A stretch of DNA of 45,982 bases from Kosakonia oryziphila (GCF_900094795.1 NZ_FMBC01000038.1:1-45982); one strand, 5' to 3'; positions 9,939-20,717 are shown, counted from the first letter of the stretch. The notes: generated from the letters alone by a model not told the origin. Numbers and translations: made by a program.

Positions 9939-10892
9939 TTAGAAACGAATCAGCGCGGAACCCCAGGTAAACCCGCCGCCGAACGCTTCAAGCAGAATCA
10001 GCTGGCCAGGTTTGATACGCCCGTCGCGTACCGCCTCATCCAGTGCGCTGGGAACAGAAGCCGCAGAGGTGTTGCCATGACGATCAAGCGTAAGTACAAC
10101 GTTATCCATCGCCATACCAAGCTTTTTCGCCGTGGCGCTGATGATACGCAGGTTTGCCTGATGCGGCACCAGCCAATCCAGTGCGCTTCGTTCAAGATTA
10201 TTAGCGGCTAATGTTTCATCAACAATACGCGCCAGTTCCGTCACCGCGACTTTGAACACTTCGTTGCCCGCCATCGTTAAATAAGTCGGGCTTTCCGGGT
10301 TCACGCGGTCGAGGTTCGGCAGCGTCAGCAGCTCGCCATAGCTACCGTCAGCGTGCATGTGGGTTGAAATAATACCCGGCTCTTCTGAAGCACCCAATAC
10401 CACCGCACCAGCACCATCGCCGAACAGAATAATTGTACCGCGATCGTTTGGATCTAATGTGCGTGCCAGCACGTCAGATCCAATCACCAGCGCATGTTTT
10501 ACCGCGCCGGATTTAACATATTGATCGGCGATGCTCAACGCGTAGGTAAACCCTGCGCAGGCTGCGGCGATGTCGAAAGCAGGACAACCTTTGATTTCCA
10601 GCATATTCTGGATCTGGCACGCCGCGCTCGGAAAAGCGTGCGTTGCAGAAGTCGTCGCAACAATAATCAGGCCAATTTGATCGTTATCGATGCCGGCCAT
10701 TTCCAGCGCGCGTTTAGCGGCTTCATAGCCCATGGTTGAGACAGTTTCGTTTGCCGAAGCAATACGGCGCTCACGGATCCCTGTACGACTGACAATCCAC
10801 TCGTCAGAGGTTTCCACCATTTTTTCCAAATCGGCGTTTGTTCGAACCTGCTCAGGCAGATAACTGCCGGTACCAATAATCTTCGTATACAT
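9939..10892 (-). CDS. fabH: 3-oxoacyl-[acyl-carrier-protein] synthase III
   Basis: Starts fatty-acid synthesis by condensing acetyl-CoA with malonyl-ACP. The 317 residues match K-12. The active-site triad is visible as Cys112 in [13 protein letters not shown], His in [12 protein letters not shown] and Asn in [12 protein letters not shown]. The [10 protein letters not shown] glycine-rich loop is intact. The start codon is only six bases from the plsX stop, so the two are probably translationally coupled. Confidence 0.98.
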   Translation of the reverse strand: MYTKIIGTGSYLPEQVRTNADLEKMVETSDEWIVSRTGIRERRIASANETVSTMGYEAAKRALEMAGIDNDQIGLIIVATTSATHAFPSAACQIQNMLEIKGCPAFDIAAACAGFTYALSIADQYVKSGAVKHALVIGSDVLARTLDPNDRGTIILFGDGAGAVVLGASEEPGIISTHMHADGSYGELLTLPNLDRVNPESPTYLTMAGNEVFKVAVTELARIVDETLAANNLERSALDWLVPHQANLRIISATAKKLGMAMDNVVLTLDRHGNTSAASVPSALDEAVRDGRIKPGQLILLEAFGGGFTWGSALIRF

Positions 10893-10898
10893 GTACGC

Positions 10899-11987
10899 TC
10901 AGTCACTCTTAGGTAATATACACACATTCCGGTTATCGTCGCCCTGGGCGGATGATGCCGAAAGCGCATACACAGATTCCAGGCGAGCGGCAATTCGCTG
11001 TGGAATCTGCCGCTGCACCGCCTGCACTGCCTGTTCAATCGCGACGGTAAAAGCTCGCTGATTCGCTGCTCCGTGACTTTTAATCACCGTGCCGCGCAAT
11101 CCTAACAGACAGGCGCCATTATACTGGTCGGGGTTGAGGTGACTGAATCGCCTGCTCAGGCTTTTTTGTAACCAACGTTTTAATAAAATCAGCCACCACG
11201 ACCTTTTTTGCCCTTCGCTCTGTGATTTCAGCAGCGAAAGAAACATCCTGACAACCCCCTCCATGGTTTTTAATGTGACGTTTCCAGTAAAACCGTCACA
11301 AACTAACACATCCGTTTTTCCAGTCAGAAGTTCATTCGCCTCCAGATAACCAATGTAGTTCATTGAGGGAACCGATCGTAACAGAGCCGCTGCATCACGG
11401 ATATTGTCATGACCTTTGGTTTCTTCTTCACCAATGTTCAGCAGCGCCACGCGCGGGTTAGCGATACCCAGGATCTCCTCGGCCATCACCGACCCCATGA
11501 TCGCAAACTGCGCCAGCATCCTACTGTCACAATCCACATTCGCGCCGAGATCCAGCACGACAGTTTTGCCCTTCTGCTGATGGGGCAACACCGTCACCAG
11601 CGCCGGGCGCTCAATCCCCTCAATCGGTTTGAGCAACATTTTCGCCAGCCCCATCAACGCGCCAGTATTGCCTGCGCTGACGCAAGCCTGAGCACGTCCT
11701 TCTTTCACTAATTCCAGCGCCATACGCATCGAGCTACCGCGACTGGCGCGGATCGCTTGTGCGGGCCGGGCATCACTAGCAATAACTGATTGTGCAGGAA
11801 TGATAAGCAAACGTGAGCGTTGCTCGAAATCAGCTTTGGCAAGTAATGGCGTGATAGCGTCGGGATCGCCGACTAAAAGAAGGTTGAGCTGTGAATTAGA
11901 ATTCAGTGCCTGCAAAGCTGCAGGCACTGTCACGGAAGGGCCAAAATCGCCCCCCATGACATCTAACGCCAGGGTTAGACGTGTCAA
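10899..11987 (-). CDS. plsX: phosphate acyltransferase PlsX
   Basis: Makes acyl-phosphate from acyl-ACP for the PlsY route of phospholipid synthesis; a soluble, membrane-associated enzyme. The start is TTG at 11987 (TTGACACGT), as I recall for K-12, giving [17 protein letters not shown] and 362 residues against 356 in K-12. Conserved blocks include [30 protein letters not shown] and [15 protein letters not shown]. The last 22 or so residues after RLESVY ([11 protein letters not shown]...) do not resemble the K-12 tail as I remember it. That suggests either a frameshifted end or natural variation in a non-catalytic tail. Confidence 0.96.
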   Translation of the reverse strand: MTRLTLALDVMGGDFGPSVTVPAALQALNSNSQLNLLLVGDPDAITPLLAKADFEQRSRLLIIPAQSVIASDARPAQAIRASRGSSMRMALELVKEGRAQACVSAGNTGALMGLAKMLLKPIEGIERPALVTVLPHQQKGKTVVLDLGANVDCDSRMLAQFAIMGSVMAEEILGIANPRVALLNIGEEETKGHDNIRDAAALLRSVPSMNYIGYLEANELLTGKTDVLVCDGFTGNVTLKTMEGVVRMFLSLLKSQSEGQKRSWWLILLKRWLQKSLSRRFSHLNPDQYNGACLLGLRGTVIKSHGAANQRAFTVAIEQAVQAVQRQIPQRIAARLESVYALSASSAQGDDNRNVCILPKSD

Positions 11988-12007
11988 GGTATCGTCGCAG
12001 CCTGGTT

Positions 12008-12036
12008 CGGTCTATCCCCGCTTTCGCGGGGAAAGC
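12008..12036. repeat. palindromic hairpin between rpmF and plsX resembling a type I-E CRISPR repeat
   Basis: A strong stem CCCCGC / GCGGGG with loop TTTC lies in the 79-base rpmF-plsX gap. By my count 24 of 29 bases match the E. coli type I-E CRISPR repeat. Only one copy exists, with no spacers or cas genes nearby, so it is not a CRISPR array. As part of the rpmF-plsX mRNA it could be a processing or stability hairpin. Confidence 0.5.
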
Positions 12037-12066
12037 CTCACTAAGCTTAATCACGCTTGCGCGTGA

Positions 12067-12252
<186 letters not shown>

Positions 12253-12256
12253 TCAA

Positions 12257-12790
<534 letters not shown>

Positions 12791-12919
12791 TTAACTTTGT
12801 AACGTCATATAGTCAAAGAAAAAGGCAGCCTACGGTTGCCTTTCGCCAATAATTCGCACACATTGCGGCCTACAGTTTAAAATGCCTCTCATTGTTAAGC
12901 CATATTTGGTGAAAAAAAT

Positions 12920-13504
12920 ATGTCGCAAATTATTCTCGCATCAACCTCTCCATATCGCCGCGCACTTTTGGAAAAGCTTGGCTTAGCGTTTGAATGCGCC
13001 GCGCCACAGGCTGATGAAACCCCACACACAGATGAAGCACCACGTCATCTGGTGCTGCGTCTGGCGCAGGAAAAGGCACAATCGCTGGCGGACAAATATC
13101 CTCAACATCTGATTATTGGTTCCGATCAAGTGTGCGTACTGGACGGTGAAATAACCGGCAAGCCGCATACGGAAGAAAATGCCCGCCAGCAACTGATGAA
13201 AGCTCGCGGAAATATTGTCACCTTTTATACTGGCCTTGCGCTATATAACTCGGCCACCGGTCATTTGCAGACTGAATGTGAGCCTTTTGACGTCCATTTT
13301 CGTCATTTGAGCGAGCAGGAAATCGATGACTATATCCGTAAAGAGCATCCGCTAAACTGCGCCGGTAGCTTCAAAAGCGAAGGTTTAGGCATTGCGCTGT
13401 TTGAGCGTCTTGAAGGCCGCGATCCCAACACACTGGTTGGTTTGCCGCTGATCGCGCTGTGTCAAATGCTCCGCCGTGAACAGTGTAACCCCTTGTTAAG
13501 TTAA
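12920..13504 (+). CDS. yceF: Maf-like nucleotide pyrophosphatase YceF (7-methyl-GTP pyrophosphatase)
   Basis: House-cleaning enzyme of the Maf family. The E. coli YceF subgroup hydrolyses 7-methyl-GTP and related modified nucleotides. The 194 residues equal K-12. Family marks are the N-terminal [15 protein letters not shown], the DETP segment, [18 protein letters not shown] with the catalytic aspartate, [10 protein letters not shown], and [18 protein letters not shown] near the C-terminus. The gene is convergent with rluC. The 140 bases between them hold one strong hairpin and otherwise nothing I can name. Confidence 0.95.
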   Translation: MSQIILASTSPYRRALLEKLGLAFECAAPQADETPHTDEAPRHLVLRLAQEKAQSLADKYPQHLIIGSDQVCVLDGEITGKPHTEENARQQLMKARGNIVTFYTGLALYNSATGHLQTECEPFDVHFRHLSEQEIDDYIRKEHPLNCAGSFKSEGLGIALFERLEGRDPNTLVGLPLIALCQMLRREQCNPLLS

Positions 13505-13617
13505 TGCTTTAGCGATAGCGAACCAATAGTCTATGAGTTGCAGCAAGCACTGGCCTGTGACTATTTCAATACTGGGCGTTCTCTGGCTGGATAAGTAGCT
13601 AAAACCATAAATTGTTG

Positions 13618-13642
13618 CTTTCCCCCGCACACCGGGGGAAAC
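13618..13642. terminator. hairpin between convergent yceF and rluC
   Basis: TTTCCCCCG pairs with CGGGGGAAA around a short loop. It lies two to three bases past the rluC stop on the minus strand and about 115 bases past yceF on the plus strand. The flanking T-tracts are short, so it may act more as an RNA 3'-end stabiliser than as a strong terminator. Confidence 0.5.
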
Positions 13643-13644
13643 GC

Positions 13645-14598
13645 TTATTTGGCGCTACGTAGCACCTGCAAACAGTGTTTCAGTTCATCATCGAGCGGTG
13701 CTTCAATACGCAACGTCTCACCGCTATTTGGATGGGTAAATTTCAGTGCCGCCGCATGCAGAAACAGACGTGACAAACCGGTCGCTGCCAGTTGCTTGTC
13801 AAACTCACGATCGCCATACCGATCGTCAAAAGCAATCGGATGACCCGCATGCTGCGTATGTACGCGGATCTGGTGCGTACGACCGGTTACCGGGCTACAA
13901 CGCACCAGCGTCGCAAACTCGTAACGCTCTTCCACTTTAAACCGTGTTTCCGATGGTTTGCCTTCGCTGTTGACGCGCACAATGCGTTCACCACTTTGCA
14001 GAATATTTTTCAGCAACGGTGCCTGCACCACTTTGACATGTGACTGCCACTGTCCGCGAACCAGCGCGAGATAATCTTTCTGCATCTCTTTGCCGCGCAG
14101 TTGCTCATGAAGAGAACGCAGCGCCGAACGTTTTTTGGCCACCAACAGAACGCCGGAAGTATCACGATCAAGGCGATGAACGAGTTCGAGAAACCGGGCT
14201 TCCGGACGCAGCGCGCGCAGACCTTCAATTACGCCAAAACTCAGGCCGCTGCCGCCATGTACCGCTGTCCCGGACGGTTTGTTGAGGACGAGAATATGAT
14301 CGTCTTCGTACAAAATAACGTCGCTTAATGCCGCTACTTTCTGCAAATGTGGTGAAACGGACTCTTCTTCGCGTTCAGCAACGCGCACCGGCGGGATGCG
14401 TACTTCGTCACCGGCTTCCAGTTTATATTCCGGTTTGATGCGTTTTTTATTCACCCGCACTTCGCCTTTACGCAGAATGCGGTAGATCATGCTTTTCGGC
14501 ACCCCTTTTAATTGAGTGCGTAAAAAGTTGTCGATGCGTTGCCCCGCTTCGTCAGCGGAAATAGCAACAAATTTTACGGATGGTGTCTCAGTTTTCAT
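13645..14598 (-). CDS. rluC: 23S rRNA pseudouridine synthase C
   Basis: Converts U955, U2504 and U2580 of 23S rRNA to pseudouridine in E. coli. The start at 14598 (MKTETPSVKFVAISADEAG) follows the K-12 annotation and gives 317 residues against 319. An in-frame ATG at 14640 would add 14 residues, and neither start has a clear ribosome site. An S4 RNA-binding domain lies at about residues 17-80 (RIDNFLRTQL, YRILRKGEVRVN). The RluA-type catalytic domain follows, with the active aspartate in HRLDRDTSGVLLVAKK, then RTHQIRVH. Divergent from rne, sharing a 572-base intergenic region. Confidence 0.96.
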   Translation of the reverse strand: MKTETPSVKFVAISADEAGQRIDNFLRTQLKGVPKSMIYRILRKGEVRVNKKRIKPEYKLEAGDEVRIPPVRVAEREEESVSPHLQKVAALSDVILYEDDHILVLNKPSGTAVHGGSGLSFGVIEGLRALRPEARFLELVHRLDRDTSGVLLVAKKRSALRSLHEQLRGKEMQKDYLALVRGQWQSHVKVVQAPLLKNILQSGERIVRVNSEGKPSETRFKVEERYEFATLVRCSPVTGRTHQIRVHTQHAGHPIAFDDRYGDREFDKQLAATGLSRLFLHAAALKFTHPNSGETLRIEAPLDDELKHCLQVLRSAK

Positions 14599-15170
14599 GG
14601 GAGGCGATTCTAAATAGCCATGATGATTAGCGCCACTCATTTTTCTATGCTTATATTTACATTTGCACCTTACTACTGACGTAAGATTCTTCTGATGCGG
14701 TGGTTATTAAACCAATCTCCGTACAGAGGTGAAAAAACTGTGAGTAACCGGGTGATAAATGGTAAAAGTCAGCTTGCTATAAGAAGGCTCGCAGGGAATA
14801 ATGTTGCGGTTTTCCGTGTTGAATCTTGTTGAAACAAGCAAAATAAGCGGAATGACCAGTTTTGCCTGTCCGATCATACACGCAGCAATGGCGTAAGACG
14901 TATTGAACTTTCAGGCAGTTAGCGGGCTGCGGGTTGCAGTCCTTACCGGTAGATGGAATCTTCCCTGGAGAGTTTTTCCCAGGCTGTTCCCCTGATAATT
15001 GCGCTGTGTTTTCCACAGAAAATACAGGCAACCGACACACTGCGCCTCTTAAGCGAGCGACAACCGTGAGGTTGGCGACGTGAATAGTCTCGAGGCCATC
15101 GGTTCTCCCCGGAAAGGCGTTATCTTGCCCGCAGCTTAGTCGTCAATGTAAGAATAATGAGTAAGTTACG
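14599..15170 (+). promoter_or_regulatory. rluC-rne intergenic region with the rne leader
   Basis: These 572 bases hold no supported gene. In E. coli the rne mRNA has a leader of about 360 bases, whose hairpins let RNase E cleave and limit its own message. A TATAAG box at 14778-14783 would give a leader of about 380 bases, in fair agreement. Several short stems are visible (e.g. GCGGGCTGCGGG... around 14920-14945). The leader also contains a short reading frame, ATGAGTAAGTTACGATGA, whose stop overlaps the rne start as ATGA. Assignment of individual hairpins is inference. Confidence 0.6.
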
Positions 15171-18100
15171 ATGAAAAGAATGTTAATCAACGCAACTCAG
15201 CAAGAAGAGTTGCGTGTCGCCCTTGTGGATGGGCAGCGCCTGTATGATCTGGATATTGAAAGTCCGGGGCACGAGCAGAAAAAAGCGAACATCTATAAAG
15301 GTAAAATCACCCGCATTGAGCCGAGTCTTGAAGCCGCCTTCGTTGATTACGGTGCTGAACGACACGGTTTTCTCCCTCTCAAAGAAATCGCGCGCGAATA
15401 CTTCCCTGCCAATTACAACGCTCATGGTCGTCCGAATATCAAAGACGTGTTGCGTGAAGGCCAGGAAGTCATCGTCCAGATTGATAAAGAAGAGCGTGGC
15501 AACAAAGGTGCCGCGCTGACCACGTTTATTAGCCTTGCGGGCAGTTATCTGGTGTTAATGCCAAATAACCCGCGCGCAGGCGGCATCTCTCGTCGCATTG
15601 AAGGCGACGACCGTACTGAATTAAAGGAAGCCCTCTCCAGCCTCGAACTGCCGGATGGCATGGGGCTGATTGTACGCACAGCTGGTGTGGGTAAATCCGC
15701 TGAAGCGCTGCAATGGGATCTGAGTTTCCGTCTGAAACACTGGGAAGCTATCCAAAAAGCCGCTGAAAGCCGTCCTGCGCCGTTCCTGATCCATCAGGAA
15801 AGCAACGTTATCGTTCGCGCCTTCCGTGATTACCTGCGCCAGGACATTGGCGAAATCCTCATCGACAACCCTAAAGTACTTGAGCTGGCCCGCCAGCACA
15901 TTTCCGCGCTGGGTCGTCCGGATTTCAGCAGCAAAATCAAACTGTACACCGGTGAAATCCCGCTGTTCAGCCACTATCAGATTGAGTCGCAAATTGAATC
16001 CGCTTTTCAGCGTGAAGTGCGTCTGCCGTCCGGCGGTTCTATTGTTATCGATTCCACGGAAGCACTGACGGCTATCGATATCAACTCCGCGCGCGCAACC
16101 CGCGGTGGCGATATTGAAGAAACGGCCTTCAACACCAACCTGGAAGCAGCCGATGAGATCGCCCGCCAGCTGCGCCTGCGCGATCTCGGCGGCCTGATTG
16201 TTATTGACTTCATTGATATGACGCCGGTTCGCCATCAGCGTGCTGTTGAGAACCGCCTGCGCGAAGCTGTACGTCAGGACCGTGCCCGTATTCAGATCAG
16301 CCATATTTCCCGCTTTGGCTTGCTGGAGATGTCTCGTCAGCGACTGAGTCCGTCACTGGGCGAATCCAGCCATCACGTCTGCCCACGTTGTAGCGGCACT
16401 GGTACCATTCGTGATAACGAATCGCTGGCGCTGTCGATTCTGCGCCTGATCGAAGAAGAAGCTCTGAAAGAGAACACCCAGGAAGTACACGCGATTGTGC
16501 CAGTCCAGGTTGCCTCTTATCTACTGAACGAAAAGCGTGCTGCGGTTAGCGCTATCGAAGCACGCCAGGGCGGCGTACGCTGCGTGATCGTACCGAACGA
16601 CCAAATGGATACGCCTCACTACTCCGTACTGCGCGTGCGTAAAGGGGAAGAGACGCCAACCCTGAGCTATCTGCTGCCGAAGCTGCACGAAGAAGCGATG
16701 GCGCTGCCATCGGAAGAAGAGTATGCCGAGCGTAAACTGCCTGAGCAGCCTGCGCTGGCAACATTCGTCATGCCGGATGTTCCTCCTGTGCCGCAAGCAC
16801 CTGCTGTTACACCTTCGGCTAAAGCTGAGCCTGCCGCCGCTGAGCGGCCTGTCACACCTGGACTGTTCAGCCGTTTCTTCTCGGCACTGAAAGGCCTGTT
16901 TGCGGGTGAAGAAGCACCGGCAACCGTCGAAGCCAAAGAAGAGGAAAAACCGGCGAAACAAGATCGCCAGCAGGATCGTCGCAAACCCCGCCAGAACAAC
17001 CGCCGTGATCGTAACGACCGCCGTGATGGCCGCGCTGAAGGAAATGAGGCGCGCGAAGGTCGTGAGAATCGCGAAAACCGCGAAGGTCGTGAAGAGAACC
17101 GCCGTAATCGCCGCGAGAAATCACAGCAGAACGCGGAAACTCGCGAAGTGCGTGAACCAGTAGCGGTCGAAGAGACGGAAAAAACCAAACAGCGTGATGA
17201 ACAACAACCACGCCGTGAACGCAACCGTCGCCGTAATGATGACAAACGCCAGGCACAGCAGGATGTTAAAGAACTGAACCGTGCCAATCAGCCTGAACAG
17301 GAAACTGAACAGGAAGAGAGCGTACAGGTGATGCCGCGTCGTAAACAGCGTCAACTGAGTCAAAAAGTTCGCATTGAAGGTGCGCAATCTGAGCATGCTG
17401 TCGAAGAGGCGATTGCTCAGAGTACTGAAGTGGCAAAAGTCGAGCTGCCGGCCGTTGTGGAAACCAGCCCGGATCAGGATAGCAATGCAGAAACGCGCGA
17501 AAATGCAATGCCTCGTCGTTCTCGTCGTTCTCCGCGTCATCTGCGCGTCAGCGGCCAGCGCCGTCGTCGCTACCGTGACGAGCGTTATCCGTTGCAGTCA
17601 GCCATGCCACTGACCGTCGCATGTGCTTCGCCTGAAATGGCCTCTGGTAAGGTATGGATTCGCTATCCAGTTGTGCGCTCTCAGGAAGAGCAGGCGAAAG
17701 AGATCGCAGCAGAAGAGAAGGTTGCCGTTGAGCAGGATGTTGCACCAATGGTAGCTGAAGCCGCACTGGTTAGCGCTCAACAGACCGAACTGGTTGAGCA
17801 ACAACCCGCAGCAGAAGCTGTAGCGCCAGCCGCTGAAACGGAAGTGACAGAGCCAGTCGCAACAGTGGAACCGCAACAGCCTGTCGCTGAGCCTGAAACC
17901 GTTGAGGTAGGAACCACCCATCCGGAGGTTATCGCCGCGCCGGTTGATGAACAGCCACAACTGATTGCCGAAGAAGATCGTGTCGTCGCCGAAGAGGTTA
18001 CGCAAGAAGCCGCACCAGCGCAGGAAGCGCCAATCGTTGAAACCGCTCCGGCTGTTCATGAACAAGCCCCGGTTCCGGTTGCAGAACCGATTGTTGAACC

Positions 18101-18311
18101 GGTTAAAGAGACGGTGGTACACGTCGTCGCCCGTAAAGTAGCCACTGCGCCGATGACCAAAGCGCCAGCACCGGCCTATGTGCCGGAAGCGCCGCGTCAC
18201 AGTGACTGGGTACGTCCGGACTTTAATTTCGAAGGTAAAGGCTCTGCGGGCGGTCACAGCGCCACCCACACCGCCACCGCACCGGCAACGAAGCCACCAT
18301 CTGTTGACTAA
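15171..18311 (+). CDS. rne: ribonuclease E
   Basis: Essential endonuclease of RNA decay and rRNA/tRNA processing, and scaffold of the membrane-bound degradosome. It has 1046 residues against 1061 in K-12. The catalytic half (1-529) is almost identical to K-12: S1 domain around 39-119, catalytic aspartates in [10 protein letters not shown] and IVIDFIDMT, and the zinc-link CPRCSGTG. The C-terminal half is diverged and disordered. It still has the amphipathic membrane helix [14 protein letters not shown] (about 565-580), Arg/Asn-rich RNA-binding tracts, the RhlB/enolase region ([21 protein letters not shown]) and the PNPase-binding tail ([18 protein letters not shown]). All partner sites I can recognise are kept. 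Confidence 0.98.
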   Translation: MKRMLINATQQEELRVALVDGQRLYDLDIESPGHEQKKANIYKGKITRIEPSLEAAFVDYGAERHGFLPLKEIAREYFPANYNAHGRPNIKDVLREGQEVIVQIDKEERGNKGAALTTFISLAGSYLVLMPNNPRAGGISRRIEGDDRTELKEALSSLELPDGMGLIVRTAGVGKSAEALQWDLSFRLKHWEAIQKAAESRPAPFLIHQESNVIVRAFRDYLRQDIGEILIDNPKVLELARQHISALGRPDFSSKIKLYTGEIPLFSHYQIESQIESAFQREVRLPSGGSIVIDSTEALTAIDINSARATRGGDIEETAFNTNLEAADEIARQLRLRDLGGLIVIDFIDMTPVRHQRAVENRLREAVRQDRARIQISHISRFGLLEMSRQRLSPSLGESSHHVCPRCSGTGTIRDNESLALSILRLIEEEALKENTQEVHAIVPVQVASYLLNEKRAAVSAIEARQGGVRCVIVPNDQMDTPHYSVLRVRKGEETPTLSYLLPKLHEEAMALPSEEEYAERKLPEQPALATFVMPDVPPVPQAPAVTPSAKAEPAAAERPVTPGLFSRFFSALKGLFAGEEAPATVEAKEEEKPAKQDRQQDRRKPRQNNRRDRNDRRDGRAEGNEAREGRENRENREGREENRRNRREKSQQNAETREVREPVAVEETEKTKQRDEQQPRRERNRRRNDDKRQAQQDVKELNRANQPEQETEQEESVQVMPRRKQRQLSQKVRIEGAQSEHAVEEAIAQSTEVAKVELPAVVETSPDQDSNAETRENAMPRRSRRSPRHLRVSGQRRRRYRDERYPLQSAMPLTVACASPEMASGKVWIRYPVVRSQEEQAKEIAAEEKVAVEQDVAPMVAEAALVSAQQTELVEQQPAAEAVAPAAETEVTEPVATVEPQQPVAEPETVEVGTTHPEVIAAPVDEQPQLIAEEDRVVAEEVTQEAAPAQEAPIVETAPAVHEQAPVPVAEPIVEPVKETVVHVVARKVATAPMTKAPAPAYVPEAPRHSDWVRPDFNFEGKGSAGGHSATHTATAPATKPPSVD

Positions 18312-18324
18312 TCGTCAGACAGCC

Positions 18325-18352
18325 AAAAAGCCGACCTCAGGGTCGGCTTTTT
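18325..18352 (+). terminator. rne terminator, probably bidirectional
   Basis: GCCGACC / GGTCGGC (18330-18347) is flanked by AAAAA on the left and TTTTT on the right. It can therefore stop transcripts from both rne and the convergent LysR gene, whose stop codon lies at its edge. Confidence 0.9.
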
Positions 18353-19289
18353 ATGCCTGCCGCGCGGGCTGGCGCATACCTCCCAGACCCGGCATCACTT
18401 CACGCATCAGTTGCAAAAATTTTCGTAATCGCGCCGGATAGTACCGCGCCCACGGATACACCAGATGCACCGGCAGCGGTGCCGCCTGCCATTCCGGCAA
18501 CAGGGAGACCAGTTTTCCGTTGCGTATCTCCTCTTCCACCACCCAACTGGAGATAACCGCCAGCCCAAGACCACTAATCGCCGTATTCCGCGCAGCGTAC
18601 AGGCTGTCGGTAAACAATCTTGGTGAGATTGGCACCTGCTCCGCTTCACCGGTTTGCTGATGCGTCAGATGAATTTCATGCTGATAAAAAGTGTTCAGCG
18701 CTATCCACGGCAACGCTGAGAGCTGTTGCGGGGTCTCAATTGCCGGAAAACGCGCCAGCAAGGCCGGAGAAGCCACCAGGCTGCGGGGTACCTCTGCCAA
18801 CAACACTGACACCGTTGCCGGATCCACTTCTGCGCCAACACGAATAGCGCAATCGATGTTCACGCTAAGAAAATCGACCGTTTTATCGTTCAGCATCCAC
18901 TCGACAGAAAGCTGCGGGTGTCGCTCCAGAAATTCGGTGAGCGGCCCAAGCAACTGCTCCTGACCAAAAGCATGCGGCGCACGCACACGTAAAATACCGA
19001 CCGGTTCATCATCGGACTGGCTCAGTTCATCCTCCAGAGCTACCCAGGCATCCGCCACACGTTTTGCATGTTGATAGCAGCGTTCACCATCATCGGTCAG
19101 TTTCATCGCATGGGTGGTGCGCAGCAGTAGCTTCACACCGAGCAGAGTTTCCAGCGATTGCAAACGGCGGCTGACCGTAGCCTGCGTCGTCACCAGTTGA
19201 CGCGCCGCCGCCGACAGCGAACCGGCTTCCACGATGCGGATAAATGTCCGCATCAAATCCACTCTGTCTATACGTTCCTGGCGCTTCAT
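18351..19289 (-). CDS. LysR-family transcriptional regulator
   Basis: I recognise the family but not a named gene. From the ATG at 19289 the protein has 312 residues. A GTG 14 codons upstream is possible but lies in the presumed operator. The N-terminal winged helix-turn-helix (about residues 8-65) contains SLSAAARQLVTTQATVSRRLQSLE. The rest is a LysR substrate-binding domain (IDCAIRVGA, ISGLGLAVISSWVVEEEI) like that of the CrgA/AaeR-type subgroup. It is divergent from an MFS exporter gene, the usual layout for a regulator controlling its neighbour. The pair is not between rne and flgL in K-12, so it is an insertion here or a loss there. The inducing molecule is unknown. Confidence 0.88.
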   Translation of the reverse strand: MKRQERIDRVDLMRTFIRIVEAGSLSAAARQLVTTQATVSRRLQSLETLLGVKLLLRTTHAMKLTDDGERCYQHAKRVADAWVALEDELSQSDDEPVGILRVRAPHAFGQEQLLGPLTEFLERHPQLSVEWMLNDKTVDFLSVNIDCAIRVGAEVDPATVSVLLAEVPRSLVASPALLARFPAIETPQQLSALPWIALNTFYQHEIHLTHQQTGEAEQVPISPRLFTDSLYAARNTAISGLGLAVISSWVVEEEIRNGKLVSLLPEWQAAPLPVHLVYPWARYYPARLRKFLQLMREVMPGLGGMRQPARQA

Positions 19290-19301
19290 ATTTATATTGC
19301 C

Positions 19302-19318
19302 TATACGTTTCACGTATA
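19302..19318. promoter_or_regulatory. palindrome in the LysR-MFS divergent promoter
   Basis: TATACGT-TTC-ACGTATA is a perfect 7-3-7 inverted repeat between the two start codons, and a second CTATACGTT half lies at 19268-19276 inside the start of the regulator gene. Its place and symmetry fit an operator for the LysR protein. The classical T-N11-A pattern (T at 19304, A at 19316) is also contained. Confidence 0.5.
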
Positions 19319-19425
19319 ACCGTTTTACCACTCAGCTAGCTACCGTGCCATAGAGTATTAGATAAGAATGCCCTCACTGCGTAGCACGTCTACGAATTCA
19401 TAAAAACATATCGGGGAAACACAGT

Positions 19426-20637
19426 ATGAACCGTCATTCTCTTTCGACAGATGCTGTTGGCTGGGTCATTTTAGCGCTGGCGCTGGGTGCGGGATTTAGC
19501 GTTGCGTCTATTTACTATTCACAACCGCTGCTGCCGCTAATGGGCAGCGATCTGCATCTGACCGTTAACGGCATGGGGTTAGTTCCCACGCTGACTCAGG
19601 CCGGTTATGCGCTGGGGATTTTGTTTTTACTGCCGCTGGGCGATCGCCATGACCGTCGCCGCCTCATCCTGATAAAAAGCGTGGCACTGGCAATTCTGCT
19701 ACTGGCCTGTAGCTTGACCAACAACCTTCCCTCTCTGTTGCTCGTCAGCCTGATGCTGGGGATGGCGGCAACAATGGCACAGGATATTGTCCCGGCGGCA
19801 GCCATTCTGGCACCAGCGGGTAAGCAGGGGAAAATGGTCGGCACAGTGATGACCGGCCTACTGCTCGGCATTCTGCTCTCACGTACGGTTAGCGGCTTCG
19901 TCGGTGCAGCATTTGGCTGGCGGGTAATGTATCAACTCGCTGCCGTCAGTATTGCCCTGATTGGCGTGCTGATGTGGTCCGTGCTGCCGCGATTTGCCAC
20001 CCACTCGACGCTGAGCTACCCGGCATTGATGAAATCGATGGCACACCTGTGGCAACGTTATCCGGCACTGCGTCGTGCAGCGTTCGCCCAGGGTTTCTTG
20101 TCCATCGCTTTTAGCGCTTTCTGGTCTACGCTTGCGGTGATGCTGCTGGAAAAATATCAGTTGGGCAGCGCCGTTGCCGGTGCATTCGGTATTGCGGGGG
20201 CTGCCGGTGCGCTGGCCGCGCCGCTGGCTGGTGGTCTGGCAGACAAAGTCGGCGCTGAAAAAGTAACGCAGCTTGGTGCCGGGCTGGTGACACTCTCCTT
20301 TACCCTGATGTTTTTACTGCCGGTGCTGCCGTCACACGCTCAGCTTGTCCTGATTGCGATCTCTGCGGTCGGTTTCGATCTCGGTCTGCAATCCAGCCTC
20401 GTGGCGCACCAGAATTTGGTGTACGGTCTGGAGCCGCAAGCGCGTGGCCGCCTGAATGCGTTACTGTTTACAGGCGTGTTTATCGGTATGGCGGTGGGGT
20501 CTGCACTGGGCAGTAAACTCTATTCCATCGCCTCATGGCAGGGAGTGGTAGTGCTGGCAACGCTCTCTGGCTTTATCGCGTTGGTCATTCGCCTGGTCGA
20601 TGCCCGTCGCATACAGCAAGCGACACAGAAGGCATAA
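19426..20637 (+). CDS. MFS transporter, probable drug/metabolite exporter
   Basis: Twelve predicted membrane segments fill the 403 residues. The major-facilitator motif A is seen in the loop after the second segment as LPLGDRHDRRRLILIKS, with GG-LADKVGAEKV as its weaker counterpart in the second half. The overall look is that of the proton-linked YnfM/DHA1-type exporters (VASIYYSQPLLPLM near the N-terminus). The substrate cannot be told from sequence. A start at 19426 (MNRHSLSTDAVGW) follows the purine-rich GGGGAAACAC. The gene diverges from the LysR gene, which probably regulates it. The 3' end is convergent with flgL and shares the hairpin there. Confidence 0.87.
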   Translation: MNRHSLSTDAVGWVILALALGAGFSVASIYYSQPLLPLMGSDLHLTVNGMGLVPTLTQAGYALGILFLLPLGDRHDRRRLILIKSVALAILLLACSLTNNLPSLLLVSLMLGMAATMAQDIVPAAAILAPAGKQGKMVGTVMTGLLLGILLSRTVSGFVGAAFGWRVMYQLAAVSIALIGVLMWSVLPRFATHSTLSYPALMKSMAHLWQRYPALRRAAFAQGFLSIAFSAFWSTLAVMLLEKYQLGSAVAGAFGIAGAAGALAAPLAGGLADKVGAEKVTQLGAGLVTLSFTLMFLLPVLPSHAQLVLIAISAVGFDLGLQSSLVAHQNLVYGLEPQARGRLNALLFTGVFIGMAVGSALGSKLYSIASWQGVVVLATLSGFIALVIRLVDARRIQQATQKA

Positions 20638-20640
20638 GGC

Positions 20641-20672
20641 AAAAAAAGGCCCGCTCCGGTAACAGAGCGGGC
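20641..20672 (-). terminator. flgL (flgKL) terminator
   Basis: GCCCGCTC / GAGCGGGC with an 8-base loop is followed, on the minus strand, by seven T. It ends the flagellar transcript. In E. coli the sigma-28-dependent small RNA FlgO derives from the flgL 3' end, so an equivalent RNA could end here; that is inference. Confidence 0.88.
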
Positions 20673-20717
20673 ATACGGAACATGTCCCAGTTTCAAGACA
20701 TGCTCAAAATGAAACTA

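Noticed and set aside
12008-12036. CRISPR array at the rpmF-plsX gap
   Set aside because: Only one repeat-like unit, no spacers, no cas genes in the window; kept only as a hairpin with resemblance.
13505-13617. Possible gene remnant between yceF and rluC
   Set aside because: No frame gives a recognisable protein; treated as spacer before the 13618 hairpin.
14777-15040. 87-residue minus-strand frame opposite the rne leader
   Set aside because: It lies antisense to the conserved structured leader, which forces base composition, and has no recognised domain; a K-12 hypothetical gene (yceQ) was annotated in this area, but coding is not supported here.
16521-17540. Long minus-strand frames opposite the rne C-terminal half
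   Set aside because: Arg- and Phe-rich translations are what the repetitive Arg/Glu codons of RNase E give in reverse; no start site or family.
15171-18311. RNase E shorter than K-12 (1046 vs 1061) as a possible damaged gene
   Set aside because: All recognised catalytic and partner-binding segments, including the PNPase tail, are present; length differences lie in the disordered half, which varies normally.
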